Assembly (NCBI GenBank): GCA_910587555.1
Contig: CAJULV010000004.1
Coordinates: forward strand, 49,378-113,377
Source of the DNA: an uncultured Acetatifactor sp.
GTDB lineage: Bacteria > Bacillota > Clostridia > Lachnospirales > Lachnospiraceae
Reading direction: 5' to 3'
Length of the DNA: 64,000 nt
This document shows, piece by piece, positions 16,333 to 24,170 of this stretch (positions within the stretch are counted from its first letter, which is position 1; every line of letters starts with the position of its first letter). Both the position numbers and the translations under genes were made by a program. The notes below the pieces were generated by a model. It was given only the letters and a program-made list of their open reading frames with translations, made no database searches and was not told the DNA's origin.

Positions 16333-17547
16333 ATGGGTGTTAGAATTAATGTAGATTCCAGGCAGGATTATTCTTATCTGTTCCAGAACCTTTCGTCCGG
16401 CGGAATGGGCAATCTGAATTTTCTTTCGGATTACGCCAGTATCAAAAACGGCAGCTACGGCAGGCTTATGAAGGCCTATTACGGCACGGGCCAGGCTTCA
16501 AATACATCGTCTGACGGCACAGGCAGAAGTTCCTACAATATTCTCGAGAAGCTTGAGCAGGAAAAGCGGAACCCGAAGGTTTCCAAGGATGTACAGGAAG
16601 CAAATTCCAGCCTGACATCGGGGCTTTCCACCTTGAAGAACTCGATTGCAACCCTGCAGAATGACAGTACTTATACAGGCACAGACAATGGCCAGAGCGC
16701 CGCGGACAAAGTAGTCTCTGCCGTGAAATCTTTTGTGGAGGATTATAACAAGGTGGTGACCGCGGCAAAGGGTTCCACCCTGACAAACCAGACCGCCTAT
16801 GTGACAAACATGATGAGCGCCACGTCCGCAAACGCCGATAAGCTTGCGGAAATCGGCATCAAGGTCAATGCCAGGGGCACGCTTGACCTCAACGAGGCAA
16901 AGCTGAAGGCGGCGGATATCTCCAAGGTCCAGGAACTGTTTTCATCCGAAGATGTCATGAGTTATGGTTCCAGGCTTGCGTCCCGTGTGCATTTTGCAGG
17001 TACTTCCTCTACATCCGGCACAGACAAGACTACCGGAACCAATACCGAAACGGACAAGAAGCCCTCCGTATCCGGCGCGGCAGGCGTCAAGGCTGACGGC
17101 AAGGCGCTGGCATCCGCCGAACTGTATGAGAAGGTTACGGATAAGGACGGCAATGCAGGATACGATATCGGGAAAATTTTTGCCACTGCAAAAAGCTTTG
17201 TCAGCAATTACAACAGCATGCTGAAAACCGCCGAATCCAGCACGAATTCCGGTGTAATCGCGAATTTATCCTACATCAGGCAGAAGACGGCCCAGAACGC
17301 GGATGCGCTGAAGCAGTTCGGAATCAACGTGGACGCAAAGGGCAGAATGACAATCAATGAAGACACCTTTAAAAAAGCCGATATGGCCCAGGTGCAGAAA
17401 TTTTTCAAGGACTACGGTTCTTCCGTTGCCGGCAACGCTTCGCTTGTGGATTACTATATGAAGACACAGGCAAATGCCGCTAACGGTTATACCGCTGCCG
17501 GCGGGTATAATCTGCAAGGAAGTTCCGGTTATACCGGCGTCATCTAA
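16333..17547 (+). CDS. FliD C-terminal-like protein with internal duplication
   Basis: 404-residue protein without signal peptide or membrane helix. It holds two copies of a motif typical of the FliD (flagellar cap) C-terminal domain: SFVEDYNKVV ... LAEIGIKVNARGTLDLNEAKL ... VQELF at residues about 135-200, and SFVSNYNSML ... LKQFGINVDAKGRMTINEDTF ... VQKFF at about 290-365, joined by a Ser/Thr/Lys-rich linker. The start at 16333 has AGGAG 8 bp upstream; GTG and ATG codons just before it are too close to that site. Stop is 18 bp before aat, suggesting co-transcription. It lacks the FliD N-terminal half and no flagellar gene is nearby, so the role is open: stray cap-like fragment, or a Lachnospiraceae protein that borrowed the fold. 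Confidence 0.65.
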   Translation: MGVRINVDSRQDYSYLFQNLSSGGMGNLNFLSDYASIKNGSYGRLMKAYYGTGQASNTSSDGTGRSSYNILEKLEQEKRNPKVSKDVQEANSSLTSGLSTLKNSIATLQNDSTYTGTDNGQSAADKVVSAVKSFVEDYNKVVTAAKGSTLTNQTAYVTNMMSATSANADKLAEIGIKVNARGTLDLNEAKLKAADISKVQELFSSEDVMSYGSRLASRVHFAGTSSTSGTDKTTGTNTETDKKPSVSGAAGVKADGKALASAELYEKVTDKDGNAGYDIGKIFATAKSFVSNYNSMLKTAESSTNSGVIANLSYIRQKTAQNADALKQFGINVDAKGRMTINEDTFKKADMAQVQKFFKDYGSSVAGNASLVDYYMKTQANAANGYTAAGGYNLQGSSGYTGVI

Positions 17548-17565
17548 CGGGTCACGGAAAAAATT

Positions 17566-18222
17566 ATGCCAGTTTACAGTCTGAACGAAAACGAAATCTC
17601 TTTTCCTCTCCCCACTCTGGCCCGGCAGGACGGCCTGCTGGCCGTGGGCGGGGATTTATGCGTGGAGCGCCTCCTTCTTGCCTACAGTCACGGAATCTTC
17701 CCCTGGTACGAGCCGGGGGAGGATATCATGTGGTGGTGTCCGAAGGAGCGCTTTGTTATTTTCCCGGACGAGATACATATCTCCCGTTCCATGAAAAAGT
17801 TTATGAAAAAACATACACTTGACTTTCGCCTGAACCGGGATTTTGCCGATACCATACACCGCTGCCGGATCAAACGGGAATTTGAGGAAGGCACCTGGAT
17901 CACCGACGAGATGGAAGAAGCCTACTGCCGTCTCCACCGGGAAGGTTACGCCGTCAGCGCGGAAGTCTTCCAGGACGGACGGCTTGCCGGAGGACTCTAT
18001 GGCGTGTGCCTGGGAAAATGCTTTTTCGGAGAGAGCATGTTCTCCGAGACGGAAAACGGCTCCAAGATGGCTTTAATTGCCCTTGCTCAATTGTTATCGA
18101 AAAATCGTTTTCTCCTTATCGACTGCCAGTTTCATACGGAACACCTGGAGAGCATGGGCGGACGCTTCATCTCCTGGACGGAATATGACAGGCTGCTGCG
18201 GCTTGGGACGGAAGTATACTGA
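17566..18222 (+). CDS. aat: Leucyl/phenylalanyl-tRNA--protein transferase Aat
   Basis: 218-residue enzyme that adds Leu or Phe from charged tRNA to proteins with N-terminal Arg or Lys, making them ClpS substrates. Family marks are intact: GIFPWYEPGEDIMWWCP near residue 43, FRLNRDFADTI, and ITDEMEEAYCRLHREGYA; GGLYGVCLGKCFFGESMF corresponds to the GNAT-like core. Length is slightly short of the E. coli protein (234). The ribosome site is weak, consistent with coupling to the gene 18 bp upstream. With clpS and clpA at hand the N-degron pathway is complete within this window except for clpP. Confidence 0.95.
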   Translation: MPVYSLNENEISFPLPTLARQDGLLAVGGDLCVERLLLAYSHGIFPWYEPGEDIMWWCPKERFVIFPDEIHISRSMKKFMKKHTLDFRLNRDFADTIHRCRIKREFEEGTWITDEMEEAYCRLHREGYAVSAEVFQDGRLAGGLYGVCLGKCFFGESMFSETENGSKMALIALAQLLSKNRFLLIDCQFHTEHLESMGGRFISWTEYDRLLRLGTEVY

Positions 18223-18236
18223 CTTCCGCCCTTTTT
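18209..18236 (+). terminator. Terminator overlapping the aat stop codon
   Basis: CGGAAGT, loop ATACTG, ACTTCCG, then CCCTTTTT. The loop contains the first base of the TGA stop. Confidence 0.7.
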
Positions 18237-18288
18237 CCATATTACATTAAGCCACAGCCGCTATCCGCCTGCCCCGTCAAAGCGCTTC

Positions 18289-20301
18289 TTACAGGTTCCC
18301 CTGAACCCCGCCGTCCTCCAATTCCTGCAGTGCCGTCTCCGTCTCCAGCAGGCGTTCCAGCAGGGATTCCTGGTTCTGTTCCTCCTGATCCAGCTGCGAC
18401 TGCAGCTCCATCAATTTCTCATAGTCAGATGCCAGCGCCGGGTCCATCATCTGCAGCTTCAGTTCGGCCGTGCGCTCTTCGCTCTGTGAGAGCTGCAGCT
18501 CATATTTTTCCTGCTGCCTGGTCAGGCGGGATTTTATCTTGCCGGGGCTGTAGTAGGTTTTCCTGTCGAAAACGTCCGATAACGTGGGCGTACTCCCATT
18601 TCCGGTACCGCCGCCCCCATTCCCTGCCGTCCTGCCGTTCCCGGATACCCCTCCGTTCCCGCCGGAGCCGCCCGATCTGGCCAGCCTCTTCTCCTTCTCA
18701 TGGAGGTAATCCTCATAAGCATATGGATACTGTACTACATCGCCGCCTTCAAATTCCAGCACCCCGGTGGCAATCTGCCGGATAAAATACCTGTCGTGGG
18801 ACACAAAAAGGACCGTCCCGGAGAATGCCGCCAGCATCTGCTCCAGCGTCTCTTTTCCAACGATGTCCATATGGTTGGTAGGCTCGTCCAGAATCAGCAG
18901 ATTGGGCCTGGTCTGGAACATTTTGCACAGGGCCAGGCGCACCCGTTCCCCGCCGGAGAGCTGCCCCATCTTCTTCTCCACATCTTCCTGGGAGAAAAGG
19001 AAGCTGCCCAGGGCGCTGCGCACCTGCTCCCGCTGCAGGAGCGGATAGGTTTCCCAGAAATTCTCCAGCACCGTCTGCTCCGGCTGCACATAGCCCGACA
19101 CCGCCGCCTGCTGATCGAAATAGCCCCACTCCACATTTGGCCCGAAGGAAAAGCTGCCGCCCAGCGGTTTCACCAGCCCGGTTAAGGTCTTCAGCAAAGT
19201 GGATTTCCCGATGCCGTTTTCCCCGATGACAGCCAGCCGCTCCCCCTTGCGCAGCGTGAAAGAGACACGGGAAAGTTCCGTATCATAGCCGATACACAGA
19301 TTTTTTGCCGTCACCACCTCCGTATAGCTTTCCACCCTGGGCTGGAACAGTGCGTGAAACGCCCTGGTGTCAAATCTCCGGGGCTTCTCTATCTTCACCA
19401 TATGCTCGATTGCCATGCGCTTGGACCTGGCGGCCGTCACTTTGGTGGGGGTGTTCTTCCACTTTTCAATCCACTCCGTAAGGCGCCGTATTTCCTTCTG
19501 CTGGGCCTCGTAATCCTTTTCCTGCTTGACCAGGTCCGCTTCCTTCTGTGCCAGGAAAGCAGTGTAATTGCCCGGATACCGCCTGATGCGGTGATATTCA
19601 ATCTCGTAGGTCACATCGATGACACGGTCAAGAAACATCCTGTCATGGGAGACTATGACTACGGATTTGTCGTAATTTTTCAAATATCCCTCCAGCCATT
19701 CAATGGTGGGAAGGTCCAGATGGTTGGTAGGCTCGTCCAGGAGCATAATGTCCGGCCGGCTCAAAAGCAGCTTGATAAACGCTACCTTCGTCTGCTGCCC
19801 GCCGGAAAAACTTCCTATAGGCCGCTCCAAATCCTCCAGGGAAAACCCGAAGCGCTGGAACATGATTTCCATGTCCTGCCGCCAGGTATAGCCCCGGAGG
19901 GCTTCCATCTGCTTCTGGAGCGTATCGTATTCATGCAGCAGGGCGCTGTCCTGGCCGGACTGCAGGCGTTCCTCGATCTCCTTCATCCTGGATTCACAGG
20001 AAAAAATAGGCGCAAAGGTCTTCCTGATCTCCTCTTCCACGGAGATTTCCCCCTCCGGAAAGCTGATCTGGTGCAGGAAGCCGATTCGCTGCTTCCCTGC
20101 CATGGTGATACCGCATTCCTCGTCGCTGTCCAGGTTATTCATGCGGATATCCCCGTTAATCAGCTTCAGCAGGGTGGTTTTGCCGCAGCCGTTCCGCCCT
20201 GTCACCGCGATTTTCTCATTGTCGCGGATTTCAAAGTTTACATCCTCCAATATGGTATCCGCGCCGTACTGTACCAGCGCATGCCTGATTTGATATCTCA
20301 T
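18289..20301 (-). CDS. ABC-F family ATPase (translation factor type)
   Basis: 670 residues with two ABC ATPase domains and no membrane segment. First Walker A GRNGCGKTTLL near residue 35 with SFSGGQQTKVAF signature and LLDEPTNHLDLPT; second Walker A GENGIGKSTLL near 365 with QLSGGERVRLAL and ILDEPTNHMDI. The interdomain linker and a C-terminal coiled-coil (YELQLSQSEERTAEL onward) match the ABC-F/Uup-YdiF layout. A Gly/Ser/Asn-rich run separates domain 2 from the coiled coil. ABC-F proteins act on ribosomes, either as translation factors or as protection against ribosome-targeting antibiotics; sequence alone does not decide here. Last gene of the glpK-aminotransferase-patatin run. Confidence 0.9.
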   Translation of the reverse strand: MRYQIRHALVQYGADTILEDVNFEIRDNEKIAVTGRNGCGKTTLLKLINGDIRMNNLDSDEECGITMAGKQRIGFLHQISFPEGEISVEEEIRKTFAPIFSCESRMKEIEERLQSGQDSALLHEYDTLQKQMEALRGYTWRQDMEIMFQRFGFSLEDLERPIGSFSGGQQTKVAFIKLLLSRPDIMLLDEPTNHLDLPTIEWLEGYLKNYDKSVVIVSHDRMFLDRVIDVTYEIEYHRIRRYPGNYTAFLAQKEADLVKQEKDYEAQQKEIRRLTEWIEKWKNTPTKVTAARSKRMAIEHMVKIEKPRRFDTRAFHALFQPRVESYTEVVTAKNLCIGYDTELSRVSFTLRKGERLAVIGENGIGKSTLLKTLTGLVKPLGGSFSFGPNVEWGYFDQQAAVSGYVQPEQTVLENFWETYPLLQREQVRSALGSFLFSQEDVEKKMGQLSGGERVRLALCKMFQTRPNLLILDEPTNHMDIVGKETLEQMLAAFSGTVLFVSHDRYFIRQIATGVLEFEGGDVVQYPYAYEDYLHEKEKRLARSGGSGGNGGVSGNGRTAGNGGGGTGNGSTPTLSDVFDRKTYYSPGKIKSRLTRQQEKYELQLSQSEERTAELKLQMMDPALASDYEKLMELQSQLDQEEQNQESLLERLLETETALQELEDGGVQGNL

Positions 20302-20344
20302 GAGGTATTGCCCTCTCTTACCGATTCTTCTATGGTTCTGCTTT

Positions 20345-21199
20345 TTATTTTTCCAGGAAAGCCGTCAGCTCCTTATAGGAAGCCGCCGCGTCCCTGTAGC
20401 CCTGGCGGTACAGCTTCTTCAGCTTCTCCTTATCCTTCTCCACCCGCTTCACGCCGCTTGGCTTCTTCGGGCGGATGACAAATACCTTTCCGCTTTTGCG
20501 CAGTCTCTCGATATACGCAAGGTCCTCGTTATAGCTCAGATAGCGCTTCGCCGTCAGCTCCGCCACCTTGGGATACCGCCAGTACCACAGGCTTGTCAGC
20601 AGGCGCATCAGCCATCCCGCCTGTCTCCGCACAAAGCCCGTCTCCTTGGTCATGACTATCACATGCTTCCGGTTCCCGTCCGTCACGGATTTCCGTATGG
20701 GGATGGAATCGCTCAATCCCCCGTCCAGGTACAGCCTGCCGTCAATCTTCACGTTCCTGGACACCAGCGGGAGGGATGCGGATGCCCGGATTTTGACCAG
20801 ATCCTTCTTCATATCCCGTATCCGGAAATACACCGGTTTACCGCTTTCAATATCCGTTGCCACGCTATACGCCTTTCCCTGATACTGTCTGAACGTATCA
20901 TAATCATAGGGATTCAGGAATTCCGGAACCAGGCGGTAATTCATCTCCACGTTGAATAAGTCCCCGGTTGTCAGGAGGCTCCACATACTGCAGTAATTTT
21001 TGTCGCCCAGGTAATCGACACAGACATCAAATGCCCGCCTCCGCTGCTTTGACAGATAGCTGCACATGCTGCACGCCCCCGCGGATACCCCGTACACGCT
21101 GGAAAATTCTATCCCCTTATCCAGGAAAAAATCAATCACCCCGGAGGTGTAGACGCCCTTCATCCCGCCGCCCTCCAGTATGAGTCCTGCCTGATACAT
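20345..21199 (-). CDS. Patatin-like phospholipase
   Basis: 284-residue serine acyl hydrolase. Oxyanion motif GGGMKGVY (residues 10-17), nucleophile elbow GVSAG with Ser39, and catalytic Asp in LYLDGGLSDSIP (Asp159) form the Ser-Asp dyad of patatins. It resembles the bacterial RssA/YlbK-like group without signal peptide, so it acts in the cytosol or at the inner membrane face on lipid esters. The start at 21199 follows GGGAG; the upstream 19 codons of open frame have no ribosome site. 43 bp upstream of the ABC-F gene. Confidence 0.9.
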   Translation of the reverse strand: MYQAGLILEGGGMKGVYTSGVIDFFLDKGIEFSSVYGVSAGACSMCSYLSKQRRRAFDVCVDYLGDKNYCSMWSLLTTGDLFNVEMNYRLVPEFLNPYDYDTFRQYQGKAYSVATDIESGKPVYFRIRDMKKDLVKIRASASLPLVSRNVKIDGRLYLDGGLSDSIPIRKSVTDGNRKHVIVMTKETGFVRRQAGWLMRLLTSLWYWRYPKVAELTAKRYLSYNEDLAYIERLRKSGKVFVIRPKKPSGVKRVEKDKEKLKKLYRQGYRDAAASYKELTAFLEK

Positions 21200-21267
21200 A
21201 ACACTCCCGCCTTTCTCAAAACCAAACGCTAATCCGGACCCCATGGCTCCCGTCACGTTTTCCCGCC

Positions 21268-22455
21268 TTACAAGTAATTCTCCTCCACGAACCGGCGCAG
21301 CGCCGCCAGCGAACGCTCCACCTTCTCCGTGTCGATGCAGTACGCCATCCGGAAATATCCGGGCGCCCCGAACGTATCCCCCGGCACCAGCACCAGGTCA
21401 TATTTCAGCGCCTTCCGGCAGAATTCCTTCGCGTCCTCCTCCAGCGCCTTCGGAAAGATATAGAAGGTGCCCCCAGGCTTCACGCAGGTAAAGCCAAGCT
21501 TCGTCAGCTCCCCGTAAAGCAGCTTCATATTCGTCTCATATACACGCAAATCCGCGGTCTTGTCCAACACCTTTGCCACGGCCAGCTGGATGATGGAAGG
21601 CGGGCAATTATGCCCGATTCCCCTGGAAATCTGCCCGCACATGTTCACCATGGTTTCCGCGTCCCTGCAGTTCGGGTTCACCGCCACATAGCCGATACGC
21701 TCTCCCGGAACAGACAGCGATTTCGAGAAAGAATAGCACATGACAGTATCGTCATAAAAAGCCGACACACATGGCGCGTCCACTCCCTCAAACACGATCT
21801 CCCGGTAGGGTTCATCGGAAATCAAATATATGGTATGTCCGTACTCCCGTGACTTCCGGCGCAGCGTCTCCGCCAGCCTCTGCAGCGTCTCCGCGGAATA
21901 CACCACGCCGGAAGGGTTGTTCGGCGTGTTAATCAGCACCGCCATCACCTTCTCCGTGAGCATTTCCTCAAATTTTTCGAAATGAATCTGAAAATTCCCC
22001 GTATCCGGCGGCACCACCTTCAGCATGGCCCCCGTCAGATTCACATAAGGGCCGTACTCCGGAAAGTAAGGGGCAAACGTCAATATCTCATCCCCCGGCT
22101 CCGTCACCAGCCGGAATGCATGGGCCAGGGCGCCCGCAGCCCCCACCGCCATGAAGATATGCTCCTTCCGGTACGGCAGCCCGAAGCGCCGCTCCAGGGA
22201 AGCCGCCACCGCTTCCCGGACGCTGGTAATACCCAGGCTGGGGCTGTATCCGTGAAGCGCATTGGTCTCCGTCTCGGACAGCATCTGCACCATGCAGTCC
22301 GTAAACGCCTGCGGTACCGGCACCGACGGGTTTCCCAGGCTGTAATCAAACACATTCTCATATCCAATCTCCTGTCCCCTGGCTGTAGCGAACTCCGACA
22401 GCTCCCTGATGACAGACTTTGCCGAAAGCATATCCTTATATTTCTGAACCAACAT
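21268..22455 (-). CDS. Pyridoxal-phosphate aminotransferase (class I/II)
   Basis: 395-residue fold-type I aminotransferase. Conserved marks are INTPNNPSGVVY, YLISDEPYREIVFEG and the PLP lysine in CYSFSKSLSVPGERIGYVAVN. The N-terminus (SVIRELSEFATARGQEIG) is of the Lachnospiraceae AspC-like group, paralogous to but clearly different from the 5521-6705 enzyme. It lies 18 bp after glpK on the same strand. Substrate not predictable. Confidence 0.9.
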   Translation of the reverse strand: MLVQKYKDMLSAKSVIRELSEFATARGQEIGYENVFDYSLGNPSVPVPQAFTDCMVQMLSETETNALHGYSPSLGITSVREAVAASLERRFGLPYRKEHIFMAVGAAGALAHAFRLVTEPGDEILTFAPYFPEYGPYVNLTGAMLKVVPPDTGNFQIHFEKFEEMLTEKVMAVLINTPNNPSGVVYSAETLQRLAETLRRKSREYGHTIYLISDEPYREIVFEGVDAPCVSAFYDDTVMCYSFSKSLSVPGERIGYVAVNPNCRDAETMVNMCGQISRGIGHNCPPSIIQLAVAKVLDKTADLRVYETNMKLLYGELTKLGFTCVKPGGTFYIFPKALEEDAKEFCRKALKYDLVLVPGDTFGAPGYFRMAYCIDTEKVERSLAALRRFVEENYL

Positions 22456-22473
22456 ACGTAATCCATCCTCCCG

Positions 22474-24009
22474 TTATTCCTCTTCCGCCCACGCAAGAGC
22501 ACACTTCACGGCCCGTTTCCACCCCTTCAAAAGAGCCTGCCGCTTCCCGTCTTCCATTACAGTTTCAAACACTCTGCCAATCTGCCAGTTCGCCCGGATT
22601 TCCTCCCTGTCCTTCCAGTAACCCACGGCAAGCCCCGCCAGGTAAGCTGCGCCTAACGCCGTAGTCTCAATGCATTCCGGCCTGTGAACCTGCGTGTCCA
22701 CAATATCCGCCTGGAACTGCATCAGGAAATCATTGGCGCTGGCTCCCCCGTCCACTTTCAGGCTCTTTAACCGAATACCGCTGTCCTGTTCCATAGCCTG
22801 CAGCACATCCGCCGTCTGATAGGCTATGGACTCCAGTGCGGCACGGATAAAATGCTCCTTGGTACAGCCCCTGGTCAGTCCAACCACGGTACCTCTTGCA
22901 TACTGATTCCAATAGGGCGCTCCCATTCCCGCAAAAGCAGGCACAATATAAACCCCGGCTGTATCCTCCACAGCCTCGCAGTAACTCTGGGTCTGGGGCG
23001 CATCCTTAATCATCCGCATGCTGTCCCGCAGCCACTGTACGCCTGCTCCCGCCACAAACACGCTCCCCTCCAGCGCATATTCCGGCTTCTCGGAAGTCCC
23101 GGCGGCAATGGTAGTCAGGAGGCCTGATTTGGAAGCGATGGCATCTGTCCCCGTATTCATCAGCAGAAAACATCCTGTCCCGTAGGTATTTTTCACCTCG
23201 CCCTTCTCAAAGCAGCACTGGCCGAACAATGCCGCCTGCTGGTCCCCGGCCGCCCCCGCGATGGGAATCTCCCCGCCCAGGACGGAAGCCGCCGTATGCC
23301 CGAACACATGACCGGAAGGACACACCTTGGGAAGAATGCCGGCGGGAATCCCGAACCGCTCCATGATTTCCTCATCCCAGCACAGCCTGTGGATATCATA
23401 CAGCATGGTCCTGGAAGCATTGGTGTAATCCGTCACATGCGCGGCTCCCTTTGTCAGATTCCAAATCAGCCAGGTATCTACTGTACCGAATAAAAGTTCA
23501 CCTTTTTCCGCCTTTTCTTTTGCGCCGGGAACATTCCGCAGAATCCATGCAATCTTGGACGCGCTGAAATAGGCGTCCGGCACCAGTCCTGTCTTCTCCC
23601 GTATTTTCAGGTCAAAACCGTCCTTTTTCAATTCCTCTATCATGTCCGAGGTACGGCGGCACTGCCACACAATGGCATTATACACGGGTTCCCCTGTATT
23701 TTTATCCCACAGGATTGTAGTCTCCCTCTGGTTGGTGATGCCGATGGCGGCAATCTGCTCCGCGCTTACCCCCGCCAGAGCCATACACTCCGTTGCCACC
23801 GCCAGCTGGGAGGACCAGATTTCCTTGGGATTATGCTCCACCCAGCCGGGCTGGGGGTAAATCTGGGTAAACTCCTTCTGTGACATGGAATGGATATTCC
23901 CTCTTTTATCAAATAAAATACAACGGGAACTGGTGGTTCCCTGATCCAGTGCCATAATGTAATTTTGATAATAGAATCCTGTCTTGGATTCTATTATATA
24001 TCTCTGCAT
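22474..24009 (-). CDS. glpK: Glycerol kinase GlpK
   Basis: 511-residue FGGY-family kinase, glycerol + ATP to sn-glycerol 3-phosphate, in the cytosol. ALDQGTTSSR near residue 20 is the ATP phosphate loop; later PGWVEHNPKEIW, AGAAGDQQAALFGQ and VDGGASANDFLMQFQADI are FGGY signatures. The start at 24009 is set by AGGAGG with 8-bp spacing and leaves an extra 15 or so residues (MQRYIIESKTGFYYQN) before the usual N-terminus. From memory of Gram-positive GlpK, the histidine phosphorylated by HPr aligns with Ser in HTAASVLGGE, so PTS activation may be lost. No glpF or glpD is nearby. Confidence 0.95.
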   Translation of the reverse strand: MQRYIIESKTGFYYQNYIMALDQGTTSSRCILFDKRGNIHSMSQKEFTQIYPQPGWVEHNPKEIWSSQLAVATECMALAGVSAEQIAAIGITNQRETTILWDKNTGEPVYNAIVWQCRRTSDMIEELKKDGFDLKIREKTGLVPDAYFSASKIAWILRNVPGAKEKAEKGELLFGTVDTWLIWNLTKGAAHVTDYTNASRTMLYDIHRLCWDEEIMERFGIPAGILPKVCPSGHVFGHTAASVLGGEIPIAGAAGDQQAALFGQCCFEKGEVKNTYGTGCFLLMNTGTDAIASKSGLLTTIAAGTSEKPEYALEGSVFVAGAGVQWLRDSMRMIKDAPQTQSYCEAVEDTAGVYIVPAFAGMGAPYWNQYARGTVVGLTRGCTKEHFIRAALESIAYQTADVLQAMEQDSGIRLKSLKVDGGASANDFLMQFQADIVDTQVHRPECIETTALGAAYLAGLAVGYWKDREEIRANWQIGRVFETVMEDGKRQALLKGWKRAVKCALAWAEEE

Positions 24010-24070
24010 ATGCTTCGCCTCCTATTCCAGTTCCGCAAATCTGTAGGTATTTCGACCGCATCCTCAAACA

Positions 24071-24079
24071 AGTATATCA
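24071..24079 (-). promoter_or_regulatory. Extended -10 promoter of glpK
   Basis: TGATATACT on the minus strand about 60 bp before the glpK start; -35 is poor. Confidence 0.45.
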
Positions 24080-24088
24080 AAAATAGCC

Positions 24089-24123
24089 AAAAAAGGGAAC
24101 AGAAAATAAATGATTTCTGTCCC
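24089..24123 (-). terminator. Terminator of the 24171-27502 exporter operon
   Basis: On the minus strand GGGACAGAAA pairs with TTTCTGTTCCC (one bulged base) and is followed by TTTTTT, 48 bp after the exporter stop and before the glpK promoter. Confidence 0.75.
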
Positions 24124-24170
24124 GTAATATTTTTGTAATTTTATAAATTTCTCCCGACGAGGAACATTTC

